Shown here piece after piece: positions 47,024-60,719 of a stretch of 64,000 bases of DNA; the first letter of the stretch is position 1; every line of letters starts with the position of its first letter. The stretch spans positions 16,823,501 to 16,887,500 of the forward strand of contig CM040087.1 of assembly GCA_022496805.1 (NCBI GenBank), read 5' to 3'. Position numbers and translations under genes: made by a program. Below the pieces are notes generated by a model. The model was not told where the DNA came from. It searched no databases and saw nothing but the letters and a program-made list of their open reading frames with translations. Source of the stretch: Pohlia nutans (Eukaryota > Streptophyta > Bryopsida > Bryales > Mniaceae).

Positions 47024-48349
47024 GATACCATCCGCCCCTATCGACATTCCTAAAAGGAAAATTAAACCTCCATGGATGAATTGCACGGGGTGAAATAAGT
47101 TTCAAAACATGTATAGATAAGTGAACGTAACACATGAGTCAATTTTTTTAGGAGTGGATATTTTCATGTTTATTTGGACAAAGGACCACTAGTTAGAACT
47201 ACTCGAGGTTAGACTCTATACTTATGTAAATATATGTAATAATTGTAGTAATGTACTAAATGTATATAAAATCACATTTTATTTTCTTTCTCCTATAACA
47301 TCTCACTTTCTTGATAATTTTTTTAAAGAAGTTTTAATTTATGGATGACTATGATTGTTTGATATTTACCAGGGAGGTGGATTGCAAAGTTGGCAATAAA
47401 TATCTCTAAAACTGAATGACATTGTTTTGAAAAATGTATGTATTTTTTATATAAAAATTTTCTTGATGAAGAAGGATATTTATAAATATTCGAATTTTCA
47501 AACATTTAAAAAATAAATAAAAATAAAAAACCATATGGCTTAGATGTGCTAACCTTGTTCTCCACATACAATATTAATCAACTTAGTTTGTTTCTTATGT
47601 TTATTTGTTTTGTTTTTCTTGTTTTCTTTTCCTCGGGGAAGACACTCAGTTGAAATTAACGTGGACACGTGCGTTAACAAGGTAATTAAATGAGGCTATC
47701 ACATAATTGGAATATTTGAGGTATATTCTCAAATATTCTAGAATATTCCAGGTATATTCTTGATATATTATATAATTATTCCTTACTTGAATTTTAAGCA
47801 CCCTATATAACATCTAAATTTTTCCAAATTTTATTGCTCATGAATAAAACACACCCTATATTTTAACGCACCATGTTTACTAAATTTCCTAAGTATCCTC
47901 CCCAAGTTTCTTTTCACATTGAGATCTCTATAACTACAGAACCTACAAAAAAAAATTGCAAAATTTTCACATGGAGGAGGTAGTTCCACAAGTTTTGGAC
48001 CCACAAATTAAGAAACTCAAAGTATTCATACGAAATAAATCAAAAGACCAAAAAATCGGGTTTCTCTACAATTTGCACAATGCCTCAACCAGGGTGGTTG
48101 TATTGTGCTCAATGGCAAGCAAGATACCGCCTCTACACTCTTCACTCTTTAGTTTCATCTTAAACTTACTAAGATCAATTTACTACAATATATGATTTAG
48201 CCAATGAGTTAGTTTTGCTCAAATTTCTGAGACAATTTTATTATTTTTTAATTTATTTGTTCTTTTTTTGTTTTTTTTTTTTTTTTTTTTTTTTTTTATG
48301 CACTGTGGCCGAACACCATGCAAACAATGTGGGGTGGTTTCTTCCTTAT
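47024..48349. other. Intergenic AT-rich DNA
   Basis: No gene recognised. A poly-T run near 48265-48298 is just left of the next TTAA-type element. Confidence 0.55.
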
Positions 48350-48923
48350 TTAACCCCTAAATGTCCAACTGTCCGGAATGTGGACTATGTAAAGAATCAA
48401 ACACAAATTTCTCATTCATCATTGACCTTATGCAGTGCCGATGTTTTACTATATATTTTATGGGAAGTTAGCTTCATGCATGTGTGATCTGATTAAAAAG
48501 GGGATGATTTGTGAAAATTTTATGGCTCATTTGATGTTGAAGTGATTCACCCAAAATCTTAAAGATTTTAATTTAAAAATGCTCTAAAAAATGTAACTCA
48601 TAAAATTAAGCAATCAAAAAATCTCCAAAAATCATTATAATTAGAGTATTACATTTCAACCAATCTTATTAAATTTCATGTACAAATTGTCAATATCTTA
48701 TTTGTCATCAAATTACAAAAGGATTTTTAATTTTAAGTTTCAAATTTTATACGAAAATATTGGTGAGAACAATCATAATCTAACGGTATGAATAGTATCA
48801 AAAATTCATAATGTACAACTCTTGTTCATGTATCAAGTTCAAAATATTCTTCTTAGTTACATTTTATAAAACATCTTTAAAATTCTCCAAATTTAGAGAG
48901 GGATGAGAACCTTTAGAGGTTAA
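48350..48923. mobile_element. TTAA-type miniature element, about 574 bp
   Basis: The left end is TTAA-CCCCTAAATGTCC (48350) and the right end GAACCTTTAGAGG-TTAA (48923), with both TTAA flanks kept. The interior is homologous to the fragment at 2.1-2.5 kb in the same orientation and to those at 29.0, 50.6 and 54.4 kb in the reverse orientation. It lacks coding capacity. Confidence 0.8.
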
Positions 48924-49527
48924 AGCATTGTGCAAGAAGCGTAAAAAATAATAATAAAAAAAAAAACCTTGACCATGAAGTTTTCCAATGAATACCGTAG
49001 TACCCTTTCCGTTTCAGCAGAAATTAAAATATTTTAGAGAATGTCAGTTTTTTTGAAGATTAAAATGAAATTTCTCCGGAATTCCCAAGTGATTGTTGGG
49101 GGGTTTGACCCTAGACGTCATCACTTGCAAATTTCCTTCTTTATTGTCTCTGCCACAACAGGGAATAGAGTACCGAAACGCTTCAATTTCAAAGAGTTAT
49201 ATGGTTGAACAATACAAACAAGGTGTAAAAGTAAAACTAGGGTAAATACTAAGGCTTAGACTATGTGACTAGCTTCTTATTTGATTCCTATTGAAATAGA
49301 ATAAAACTCAGAAAGTACTACCAAACTCCTTTCTTCAAATTAATTAAATATTCAATAGGAGATGCCGAAGTTGAACAAGTAGGGCAGCAGTGGCTCACAA
49401 GTGACCAACAACAAATTCCAAAGCAAGAAGATCAAGAAGGAAATAATGTTTATCAAAGAATTCACTAGTTCATAATGTTTTGCTTTGATAGTGATAGTCA
49501 TGGGATTCCGATTTAGTTTACCATACA
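48924..49527. other. Intergenic AT-rich DNA
   Basis: Nothing recognised: no long open frame, no repeat and no RNA-like structure noticed. Confidence 0.5.
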
Positions 49528-49809
49528 CTACCGTACCAAGAAGGCAGGGTCGGCAGAAAATAATTCCCCTAAAAAATGCCGAAAATAAATAAAAAAATTA
49601 TCAAGTATTTTGTCGAAATCAACAAAAATGAAGTCAACAAAAATAGTAGACAAAAAACAAAAGAAAACGTTTAGCTGCTAGAAAAATTCAATGTTAATTA
49701 TTAATAGCCAAATTTTTAATAATTATTTTTGAAAGTGCCGACCCCCACTTTTCAAACTTTAATTAATTATTCGACATAAAAGTGCCGACCCTGCCTTCCT
49801 ACTACGGTA
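49528..49809. mobile_element. Miniature inverted-repeat element, about 280 bp
   Basis: The left end TACCGTACCAAGAAGGCAGG plus GTCGGCA is mirrored at the right by TGCCGACCCTGCCTTCC followed by TACTACGGTA. Thus the ends share TACCGTA and AAGGCAGGGTCGGCA as inverted repeats. The interior is AT-rich and non-coding. The target duplication is not resolved. Confidence 0.7.
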
Positions 49810-50029
49810 AGTCAAATCAAGAGTATAGTTTACAATAAAGGATTGTTGTGTTTGACACTATTTTCCAACTCGACATTGTATTACTGTATTAGTCCTCGAT
49901 GATCGTTGATGATGGGTCGAGCAAAAGAGGTTCTTTGGCCGCAAAACCCAGAGACCATAGGGACTAATAAAAACCCAAAAATCGTTTTCGATTTTTGGGC
50001 GCCTATAAACATCCAATTCCCTATTTTTG

Positions 50030-50629
50030 CACTTGGCTAGGTGCAATCATCCATCATCCATGAGCAAATTTGGCTCAAATTTTTTTTTTCTAAAAGTTCT
50101 TACATTGTAAACAAACAATTCTTTTATTTATTTATTATTCTTATCTTTATCTTTTCTTTTATCTTTTCTTTCTTGTCTTTCTTGTCTATTGGCGGCGGAG
50201 GGAAAAAAAGAAAAGAAAAAAGAAAACCTTTTTTTTCTTCCTATTTTTTCCCTTTTTTTTCCTTCTTCAGTTTAGGATTCAGGGTGGCTGAAACCCTAAC
50301 AACGGCCGAAGGAATTTTATTTTATTTTTTATTTTTTATTTTTTCATTCAGGGTTCAAGGTGGCCGAAACCCTGATGGCGGTGGAGGAAAAAAAAATTGA
50401 ATTTTTTTTTTCCTGGCTTTTGCGGCTAAAGGGTCTTCGTGAGCGGAGCCTATATGACTCTTCCTTCCCTCTCTTTCTCCTCTTCCTCTCACTCTCCCTA
50501 TCATCACTATTTTTAAAGAATTTTTTAGACAAATATTTTATTGCACCCGGGGGCCAAGTGCATGATTATATGGCCAAGTGCATAAATTGGGAATTGCGTG
50601 CTTTAACATGACTCGCCTAAAGAATCATA
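50030..50629. repeat. Repeat related to one arm of the 31-kb fold-back element
   Basis: It begins GCACTTGGCTAGGTGCAA and continues with TGTAAACAAACAATTCTTTT and TTATTCTTATCTTTATC, closely resembling 31.04-31.28 kb. CCAAGTGCATGATTATATGG near 50.55 kb looks like the opposite end. Between them are T-rich and GA-rich low-complexity stretches. The copy is probably a truncated member of the same repeat family. Confidence 0.5.
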
Positions 50630-51203
50630 TTGGCCCCTGAACGTCCTCACCCTTCTCCAAATTCAACGATTTTGCCAAGATGCATTATAAAATGCAACTA
50701 AGAGGGATATTTTGAACTTGATGTATAAATAGAAGTTGTACATTATAAATTTTAGATTCTACCCATACAGTTAAATTTGCGCTTTCTATTAGTACATATA
50801 TATTTGTACAAAATTTAAAAGCTGAAATTCAAAATTATTTTCTAATCCAATTATAGATAAGATATTGACAGTCCATGGATGAAATTTGTTGTGATGGGAT
50901 GATATGTAATACCCTAAGTGTAATGAGTTTTTGAGATTTTTTGGTATTTTATGAGTTTATTTTTTCAAGAGCACTTTCAGACTAAAATCTTTGAAATTTT
51001 TGGTGAATCACTGCAACACGAAATGAGGCATAACATTTTTCACAAATTATCCCCTATCTAATTGGTTCACTCATGCATGAAACCATTTGGCCATCGAATT
51101 TTGTAGTATTCTTTTCTTTGTAAAAAGTGCATGACGGACAAGAAAACGTGGATGAAATTTGTACATCGTTCAAAAAATGAACGGTTGGACAAGTAGGGAT
51201 TAA
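50630..51203. mobile_element. TTAA-type miniature element, about 570 bp, left flank decayed
   Basis: The left end is TTGG-CCCCTGAACGTCC, with TTAA changed to TTGG. The right end is TTGGACAAGTAGGGA-TTAA. The interior (GCATTATAAAATGCAACTAA, AACTTGATGTATAAATAG, GATATTGACAG) is homologous to the copy at 29025. Confidence 0.7.
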
Positions 51204-51861
51204 ATTGTTCGAATGTTGTGTAGAAAAAATAAGGGCATAACATTCAGTAGCCTTTATGTTCATTGCCTTTCCGTCATGCATTTTCCTCATCACCTTAAAC
51301 CTCCACCTGTCCACTTAGCTATTGATGTACTATTGGGTGTGGAATATTCCACACCATCTACTGTAGAGCCAAGGCAAAGACAATGCATGCTACTGAACGT
51401 TATGGGACTCTTCATGAAGGCTGGATTCATAAGCCCTGCAAGTCAAATAATACCTGCAAAGTCTTCAAATTGCTAACACGAAACTTAAATCATAGATGGA
51501 AGTCATGGAATTTACAAAACCACATAAATGTGAATAAAAGCATATCATCCATTTAGCTAAAGTCATTAAATTTTGAAATGGGATCCAATCTGGAATCCTT
51601 GGCATGATATGTTTGTGACAAAAGGATCAGAATCAGCTCAACTTTTGAGGGTCTGTCGGAATGTTGAGAGCTTAACCAAACCTTCTGTTAAAATTTAATA
51701 GACAACTGGAAAACTAATTCAATGCCCAAGTAGAAGCACCTAGAAACTACAAGTTGATTGGTCAACTATTCCAATGAACCTTCAGATCACCCACTTAATG
51801 ATTTTGATGTGTTTAAACTATCATGTCGCCTAATTTCATGGATCCACTTCCATGTTGATAC
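51204..51861. other. Region downstream of the carrier gene
   Basis: No separate gene recognised. Part of it may be 3' untranslated sequence of the minus-strand carrier gene, with the miniature element at 51862 lying between. Confidence 0.4.
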
Positions 51862-52053
51862 CACTACACTGAAATCACCATATACTGTGGGTGGGTGAAT
51901 GGCGTGGGCACATTCACCCATTAAAAAAAACCATCCATTTAAACAATTTTCATCCAATTTGGACGAATTTTATCACAGTATTTTGAAAAATCATTACTAG
52001 TAAAGCCTCTTATAAATACCACTGCCACGGTATGCGGTGATTTCAGTGAAGTC
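51862..52053. mobile_element. Miniature element overlapping the 3' end of the carrier coding region
   Basis: The left end CACTACACTGAAATCACCAT plus ATACTGTGG is mirrored by CCACGGTATGCGGTGATTTC plus AGTGAAGTC at the right end. The termini resemble CACTA-type ends, but no clean 3-bp target duplication was found. The right end lies inside the last exon of the carrier gene, and its sequence CACTGA supplies that gene's stop codon. Confidence 0.7.
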
Positions 52054-55000
52054 CAGTAGCAACACTCTCCCTTGCAGCCTTAGAGGCCAGAGCAATGCCA
52101 ACTACATCCATTGGAGCAACAGGAGATGGAGGACGAGTGATGGTATTGAGCTTCTTTTTACTGGCAAGCATCCATTTCTGTAGTGCCATCATGAATAACC
52201 ATGTGCTGCTAGCAACCTTCTCTTTGATCATCAGCATAAGAGCAGCAGATAAGACGGTCTTGACAATTTGTGCATGCAAACCCTTGAAATACCCATGTGC
52301 ACCTTCTTCTGACCCAATTTGTTGGAATGCTTCCCACAAGTTTCGGGCACGATGCCTCACATTTGGATTTGTTCCTCCATTTGAGCAATCTGCCTTATCC
52401 TCATCAGATTCAGCTGCTTGAAGCATAACCTTTGCCCTATGGAAGAAAAGAGAGGTACAATCATTAGAAAATTCCAATCACATAAAATGTTGCAGCCCAA
52501 GATATTTAAGTACAAAGAAAGTGATCAACAAATTTCCATCTGGCCACTTCAATGCATTTAACATAGATGTACAAGCATAGGCTTGATACGCTCAACACAG
52601 AACTCAAATTTCTAGATATAGGTCAAATGTTAGGTAGCTGGCAGACTATCAATTGATCTGCTCAAACTCCAAATTATTGATAGGAAAATGTTCTGAAGCA
52701 ATAAAAATGACTATTAAGCACTTTAGAATTATATTTATGTCGTTCAGAACAAATTTAAAAATCCATAAATTAACCCCTAAAGGACCACGAGGCCACCACG
52801 TGGCTTTTGGAACTAAAAAGTGAGGAATTTCGAGTTGTTGAACCACGAATTGTAAAGTGAGCAACAAAGAGACCCTAGTTTTTTTTTAGAGATGAATCCG
52901 TGAGTACTTTTCGATCAAGATTTCATAAAGTGTGCAATTTTTGGTGATTTTTTTGAGCTGCAAGGAGGTTATTTGGGCGTCACTTGAGACTCTTATATCT
53001 TTCTCCTCACACCTCCAAATTAATTGAATTTTTTTTCACATGTTCAAAATGATAATCATTATGCATGGTAAAAATTTCAGAATTTTTGGAGCACTTTTGA
53101 TCAATCCGATTTCAGCATATGTACAAAATACCCTGAAGAAGTTTCATCAATCTTCTTCTCAACGGTGGCATTTTCTCAAAAATTGTGCGATTTTGTTGAT
53201 CCTTTTTTCATACAAAAGCTATGTAAGTCTTCTTTGATTTCAACGGTGCCGATCGTCAAAATTAACCCACACGAATGAGGAATTGAGCTTGTTATAAGAG
53301 CTAGTCAAGAAAACAAGAGCTAAGCTAAAACCCCCCGGTCCTTTTAGGGGTTAACTTATAAAATGACCATTGAAGTGGGTTTTTGATCAAAAATTAAAAA
53401 TTGAAATACTTTAAACAAGGATTGACGGCCCATTGATGGTCTAGATTTAACAAAATAGAATAAAAGTCTATAAATAGTTATATTTGAGTTACAGCGGAAA
53501 ATATATACCTGATGGCTGGGTAAGTAATAACTGTAGCAATAGTCTTCGCCAGTGCTCCGACTAAGAATGCTTGGAAGGCCGTCAATATCTTTGGAGACGA
53601 TTTGCGAATCCGCTTAGTGCCCCCAACCTGTACGGCTGCTTCTGGTCGTAGTAAAAAATCCTTCAGCTGCTCAAATACTGTGTACTGGAGCACAATTCCA
53701 GAATTAACTGTGTTTAGAGATTCGTAATCATATGAAAATTTGATATGATTGAGACACTACACAAAATGGACTAAAAAAGTGTATCAAAGTGGAAAGAAAC
53801 TTTAAACTCACCTTAGACTCGTTTTGAGTTCAAAAAAACTGCAAAACTAGTCTATGGTGAGTTGGAGGATAATTTAAAGCAATGCCTTGCACCACCATGG
53901 GGAGTGGAACTCATGACCTCCCCAATGCTAAAAGAGAGTTCCCACACAATCCCCCAAGCCAAAAGCTCCGACCATTGAAACTATTCATAAAAAATGTTTG
54001 TCAAAAATATAATTATAGGAAGAGAACTCCACTTGAACTACACTTGAAAACTAGTTCGGTTCTTGAATAACTCTGTTACATTCAAAAGAATTAATTGAAT
54101 TTTTTATCATTTTAAATTTTACAATAATTTTCTCTTATAGGGACACTATCTCCAAAAAGTCAAATAGTGTCCATGTTGAGGAATAGAATCCCGAACACTG
54201 AATAGCCGATTTAGTGTACGGATTTTCTTATCTTATTTATATTTATTGCTTTAAGCCTAATTGCACAAACTCAGTATAGAAAGTTCATTGTGGAAGCTAA
54301 TGATTAATCATGAATTATCTCAAAACGTATTTCTATTGATAAAAAATGTAGGGCATGGTTTCTTCCTTCTATTAGTACATTTTGTTACCTTCCTTGTTAC
54401 ATTCTTTAACCCCTAAATGTATGCGGGTGACAATTTGACAATTTGAGAAATATCATCATAAACTACTATTTAGAAGAATATTCTGGAATTGATATACAAA
54501 TGAAAGTTCTAGATTTTGAATTTTAGATTCCATCCATACAGTTTGATTCACTAATACTATCACTAATATTTAATTATAAAATTTGAAAGTTAAAACTAAA
54601 AATTCCTTCTATATTAGACTACAAACAAAAACTACATATTTTTTGAGTAAAATATGTTGGAATGAATTTGAAATGAGATACTCTTCAACGTGGTGATTCT
54701 TTGAATTTTTTGTGTTTCTTAAATCTATGACCTCATTTTTGCAAGGTCACTTTTGATCTACAATCAATGCAATTTTGACTTGGTCAACGACTTGACATAT
54801 TTCTACATTTGTAGTTTTAGAAAACTATGTAATCAAGTATGACTAAATCCACCGTTAGATAAGACAACAACTTGGTGAAGAATCTTTAAAAACTGAATGA
54901 TTTTCATCCAAACATTGATGAGAACGTGAGAAGGATTTGAATCTTTTAGTTGTCCAGTTTCTGGACGCTGTGACGTTTAGGGGTTAAGGTATGTTTGCAC

Positions 55001-56467
55001 TTGGTATTAAGAATGAGCTTAAGAAAGTGAATACAGAATAAGTGACCATAGTGATGCATCCCTAGAATAAGTGAGACTACCGTATGTGAGGGTCAGATTC
55101 GAACAGTATTGTGTCGAAATCTAATTTCCACATCATATTTTGAGAGGTTCACGTCACCCTAAACCAATCACAAGATGACATGTGGCACTTTTGGACGAAA
55201 AGTAATTAATAAGTGTCGAAACTGACCACGATGTAGGGTATGAGACCATTCCTAGAATAAGAGACCATAGTGACCCAAAAAGTGGTCTGCACTGGTTTCA
55301 AAATAAAAAGCATAAAACGTAAATTTGGCAAGATTTGAAACCTGAATCGCAGGATTAGAAACAAGAACAAGCGATGCACCGAAGCCAGCATAAGCCTCCT
55401 GAAAGCTGCCCTCCGATAACGTAGCCCACAAACCTTTCGACTTACCAAATGCGCTCGTCTGCATCCTGGTTGATGCCGTATCTAAAGGCTGCACTCATCA
55501 ACCCGAAAAATAATGTAAAGCTCACAGAAAAATTAGTGTCACCAAATCTGATAAGAAACTGAAAGATGGCACAAGTTCGGAAACTGAGATTCAAGTTGCG
55601 CATCCAAATCAGAAGTGATTTAAACAGCATACATTCTAGGCTAGCTTTTGAACAATCTAGAGATTGCTTGAACTCTTGGTTCGTTGCAAACCTGGGTCAA
55701 TACTGCAGTACATGTGCCAGCTGCTGCAGCTACAAGGAGATTCGTTCCAGTGCCCATTTTTGATACCTTCGCCTTCGCTAAATACTTTTGCTTGAAAATG
55801 CTATAGCTATAGAAATAGATAAATTGCGAGATGACCGACTGCAGATTCTTCGTACCAATCCCCTGGTACAATGACAGAACCTTGCCAGCTTTAACTGATT
55901 CCCAGAACACATCATAAAGAGACCTGTAGAACAGAAATGATATTCTTCAATGAGTGAGTAGACTTAGAACCAGCTGAGGTAATGAACCCTTTCTCATGGC
56001 TGTGAGTAGGTAGGTCATGAATAGGCCATAATAGGAATAAATGTTCCTGACAAGTACATATTTAGAATCTAGTAACGATGACAATGTACAATAACTGAAG
56101 AGTAAAAGCCTACCTTCAATTTCACTCATTCTATGAACAAAACTTTAAAATTTCATAACTCATTCACACAACATCCAAATAATACATTCTTTAGAACCTC
56201 TGAAAATACAAAATCCCCACACACAAAACATTCCATTCTAACAATGAAAACCACTGCAAACTCAAATTGTTTTAACCATTTTCCTGGTACATATATCAGT
56301 CAGTCTTGAGGATTGTCTTCTTACCCATACTTCCGTGACGCGTCAACCTTCGCTTCCGCTTGATACTTGGACTTACACGTATCCAAAGGGTAAAGCAACG
56401 AGGTACTAAGAAGGCCCCCAACAGCGCCGGAAGTCGCTTCCGTCAATGACTTAAAGTCCACAGCCAT
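52043..56467 (-). CDS. PNC: Peroxisomal adenine nucleotide carrier (PNC1/PNC2 type, mitochondrial carrier family)
   Basis: The product imports ATP into peroxisomes in exchange for AMP, feeding fatty-acid activation before beta-oxidation. Five exons on the minus strand join in phase to 363 residues: 56467-56325, 55923-55692, 55488-55342, 53684-53509, 52436-52043. Carrier repeats are clear: PLDTCKSK (repeat 1), PLDTASTR (repeat 2) and YPAIRAKV (repeat 3). SEATSGA-like, [33 protein letters not shown] and [20 protein letters not shown] segments match Arabidopsis PNC proteins, which are somewhat shorter. A 5' untranslated intron is likely: donor TTTG|GTGAGT near 57038 and acceptor TTTCAG near 56505. 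Introns 3 and 4 each hold a TTAA-type element. The last residues (SVATGLH) and the stop derive from a miniature-element end, so the C terminus is unusual. It could be a paralogue, but the motif set makes PNC by far the best call. Confidence 0.92.
52770..53354. mobile_element. TTAA-type miniature element in carrier intron 4
   Basis: The left end is TTAA-CCCCTAAAGGACC and the right end GGTCCTTTTAGGGG-TTAA, the best-kept inverted ends of the family, flanked by perfect TTAA on both sides. The length is about 585 bp including flanks. It lies wholly within the intron between carrier exons 4 and 5. Confidence 0.85.
54406..54987. mobile_element. TTAA-type miniature element in carrier intron 3
   Basis: The left end is TTAA-CCCCTAAATGTATGC and the right end CTGTGACGTTTAGGGG-TTAA, with perfect TTAA flanks and a length of about 582 bp. 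The interior resembles the copy at 29025 in the same orientation. Confidence 0.85.
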
Positions 56468-57038
56468 CTTGAAAAGAGAATGGCACAGCAACGATCCTTT
56501 ACTGAAATTCAAAAGCCGTTATCAGAGCAGAAGTGCATCCGCAATCACAATGCACTTCAGAGCTAACTAATTAACCAAACGATAAATCAAATCGCATAAA
56601 CTAACTACCACGCATAATTAGTTTCTCTCTAAAACATAATTTCTGAGTCCTGACTCCCAACGAAACCTCTTTGCAATCACTGGAAAAATAAAAACGTACA
56701 CAAAATTCTTTCCGCGTTCACGCTAATCTTGTATCAAATCCTCCTAAAACTTACATTCATTGACACGATCGTTCACAAATTCCTCCTGAAGATCAGAAAT
56801 CAATCCAAAGTGAATTAATTAGCTCCAGCTACTACACAAGGTCGCAATCCCGCAAAACAACCGATCGAAAGACAATCCCCGCACAACCAAAATCAGAAGA
56901 AACCAAAAAGAAACCTCTCGGTCAACTCCAACTACCAAACACAAAATTAGATTACAAAATTCTACCAAACAGAAAATTCTACTCACTCCTGCAAGCAAAC
57001 ACCGAAGAAAAGGAAAAATAAATAAAAATCAACTCACC

Positions 57039-57531
57039 AAAGGCACTCAAACGCGACTTCCCTTCCAAAAACAATTCTACTTCAAATGAAATCAAACGGA
57101 GGCAGGGGGGATGGGTATAGGCTTATGCACGGGCACCCATGACCCCGCTTTCGACAGCTCAGTTTGCGCCGCCTGGCTTGGCGGGATTGCGACCCAATTG
57201 CGCGGGTTGACTGGCAGATTCAAATCCCGATTGCGCGGTTCAACTCGCACATTCAAATCCCAACTGCCCCGGGCATCCGATCGCATCAGTCGGCAGTGCA
57301 GTGCAGAGCATGGGTGGAGTAGGTCGATTCTACGGTGAGTGCGAGCGAACTTTCGCTGTTGCGAAGATCGTTGGCTGTGGCGGTGCTGCATCATTTGGTC
57401 TCCACTTGGCGGGCGCTTGCTGTTCGGGATCTTCAGCGACTTCAGTTGCATTGATTCAATGGTAGTTTGCTGTCAGTATTGTGGAGAGAATTTCGTCGGC
57501 ATAATTTAATTTGTCATTATGGCCGATCCGT
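57039..57531. other. GC-rich probable promoter and leader region of the carrier gene
   Basis: GC-rich, CpG-containing DNA immediately upstream (minus strand) of a strong splice donor near 57038, the likely end of a non-coding first exon of the carrier gene. A plus-strand open frame (57111-57338) has arginine- and serine-rich composition and no family resemblance, and is not called. Confidence 0.4.
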
Positions 57532-57726
57532 CACTAGTAGGAAGACCGTCGCTTCTCACTACCAGAAACGGGGGGGTGCCTGACGTTTCTCACTGAGTGT
57601 ACAGTACAGCACTCTGACCAGCAATAAGAGGAGCATTTTGAACACTACAAGAAAGCGTTGAAGAGTGAGAAGTGGCGTCGTCTGACTCAATTTCAGAGTG
57701 AAAAACGTCACTGTATCCCACTAGTG
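57532..57726. mobile_element. CACTA-type miniature element with 3-bp target duplication
   Basis: 195 bp, starting CACTAGTAGGAAGACCGTCG and ending in the related inverse CGTCACTGTATCCCACTAGTG (last 20 bases). It is flanked on both sides by CGT. CACTA termini with 3-bp duplications are the hallmark of the CACTA (En/Spm) superfamily. There is no coding sequence. Confidence 0.8.
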
Positions 57727-58490
57727 CGTTGATTGCTGAGTGACCGCGGTTGTTGTCTGTTGAACTTGCATTCGTGTGTGGTGGCAAAAGCGCATCCGAA
57801 AAGTGCAGGACCACCACTTTTGAGGTTCGCTTTTCAACAAGGAATGTGACAGAAGTCAAACAGAACAACTGTTTCTGTACTAGTCCAGAGTGGTGGACTG
57901 CCTTCTTTAGCACTGTAGGGGAGATGATACACTTTGCGTACAACTTTAAGCATTTTAAGTAAGAATACGCTTTCTTTGAGAGATCAATCAATAAGAGATG
58001 ACTTTATCACTGAATTTCTTGAAGTGGGAGGTTGTAGACGACTATTGAAGAGACAGTAGTTAATCACATTTACATTCAAAGATGACTGGCCTTGCACATT
58101 TAGCTGAAATCCAAACTTGCTAAGTGAAGGTCAACCCAAGTGTATTGGAAGAGATGAGTTGTTGATAACAGGAATCAGTCAATAAGAGACGAGATCATAT
58201 TAGTATTCTCCACCTTATGATCAAGCGAGACACAAGTAGACAGGTGATGATGCTTTTTGAGATAAAACGCCACTAATCTTAACCAGGGTAAAACCTTTTT
58301 TATATGCATAAAAAGACTCTTACATCGGAGATTCCTTGAGAGTCTATGCACATTGATGTCCTACTGATTGTCGCTCTAATGAATTCCCCCGCTAGAAATA
58401 AACTCTCCTATTTTCATCATCAGACCAAAAAGTGATGCTTAAATTTGATTGTTCCAAATTCACTAAGCTGGCACAAGAACGACGAAGTGG
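57727..58490. other. Intergenic DNA downstream of adenylate kinase
   Basis: No gene recognised. It probably includes the 3' untranslated region of the minus-strand adenylate kinase gene. Confidence 0.45.
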
Positions 58491-60605
<2,115 letters not shown>

Positions 60606-60719
60606 GGCGAAGGCGAAGGCGAAGGGGAGAGAACGAAGAAAAGGAAGAAGAAGAGGAATTGTCAAGTCGTGTGAGAGGAGCTTCAACGGTGACTTCTTTC
60701 AAGGTCACCGCACTGGAGC

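Noticed and set aside
53880..53970. tRNA-like sequence on the minus strand (GAGTTCCACTCC)
   Set aside because: Only a weak B-box match and no cloverleaf; not called as a tRNA or SINE.
57111..57338. 75-codon plus-strand open frame near the carrier promoter
   Set aside because: GC-rich composition only; no homologue, and it overlaps the probable non-coding first exon of the carrier gene.
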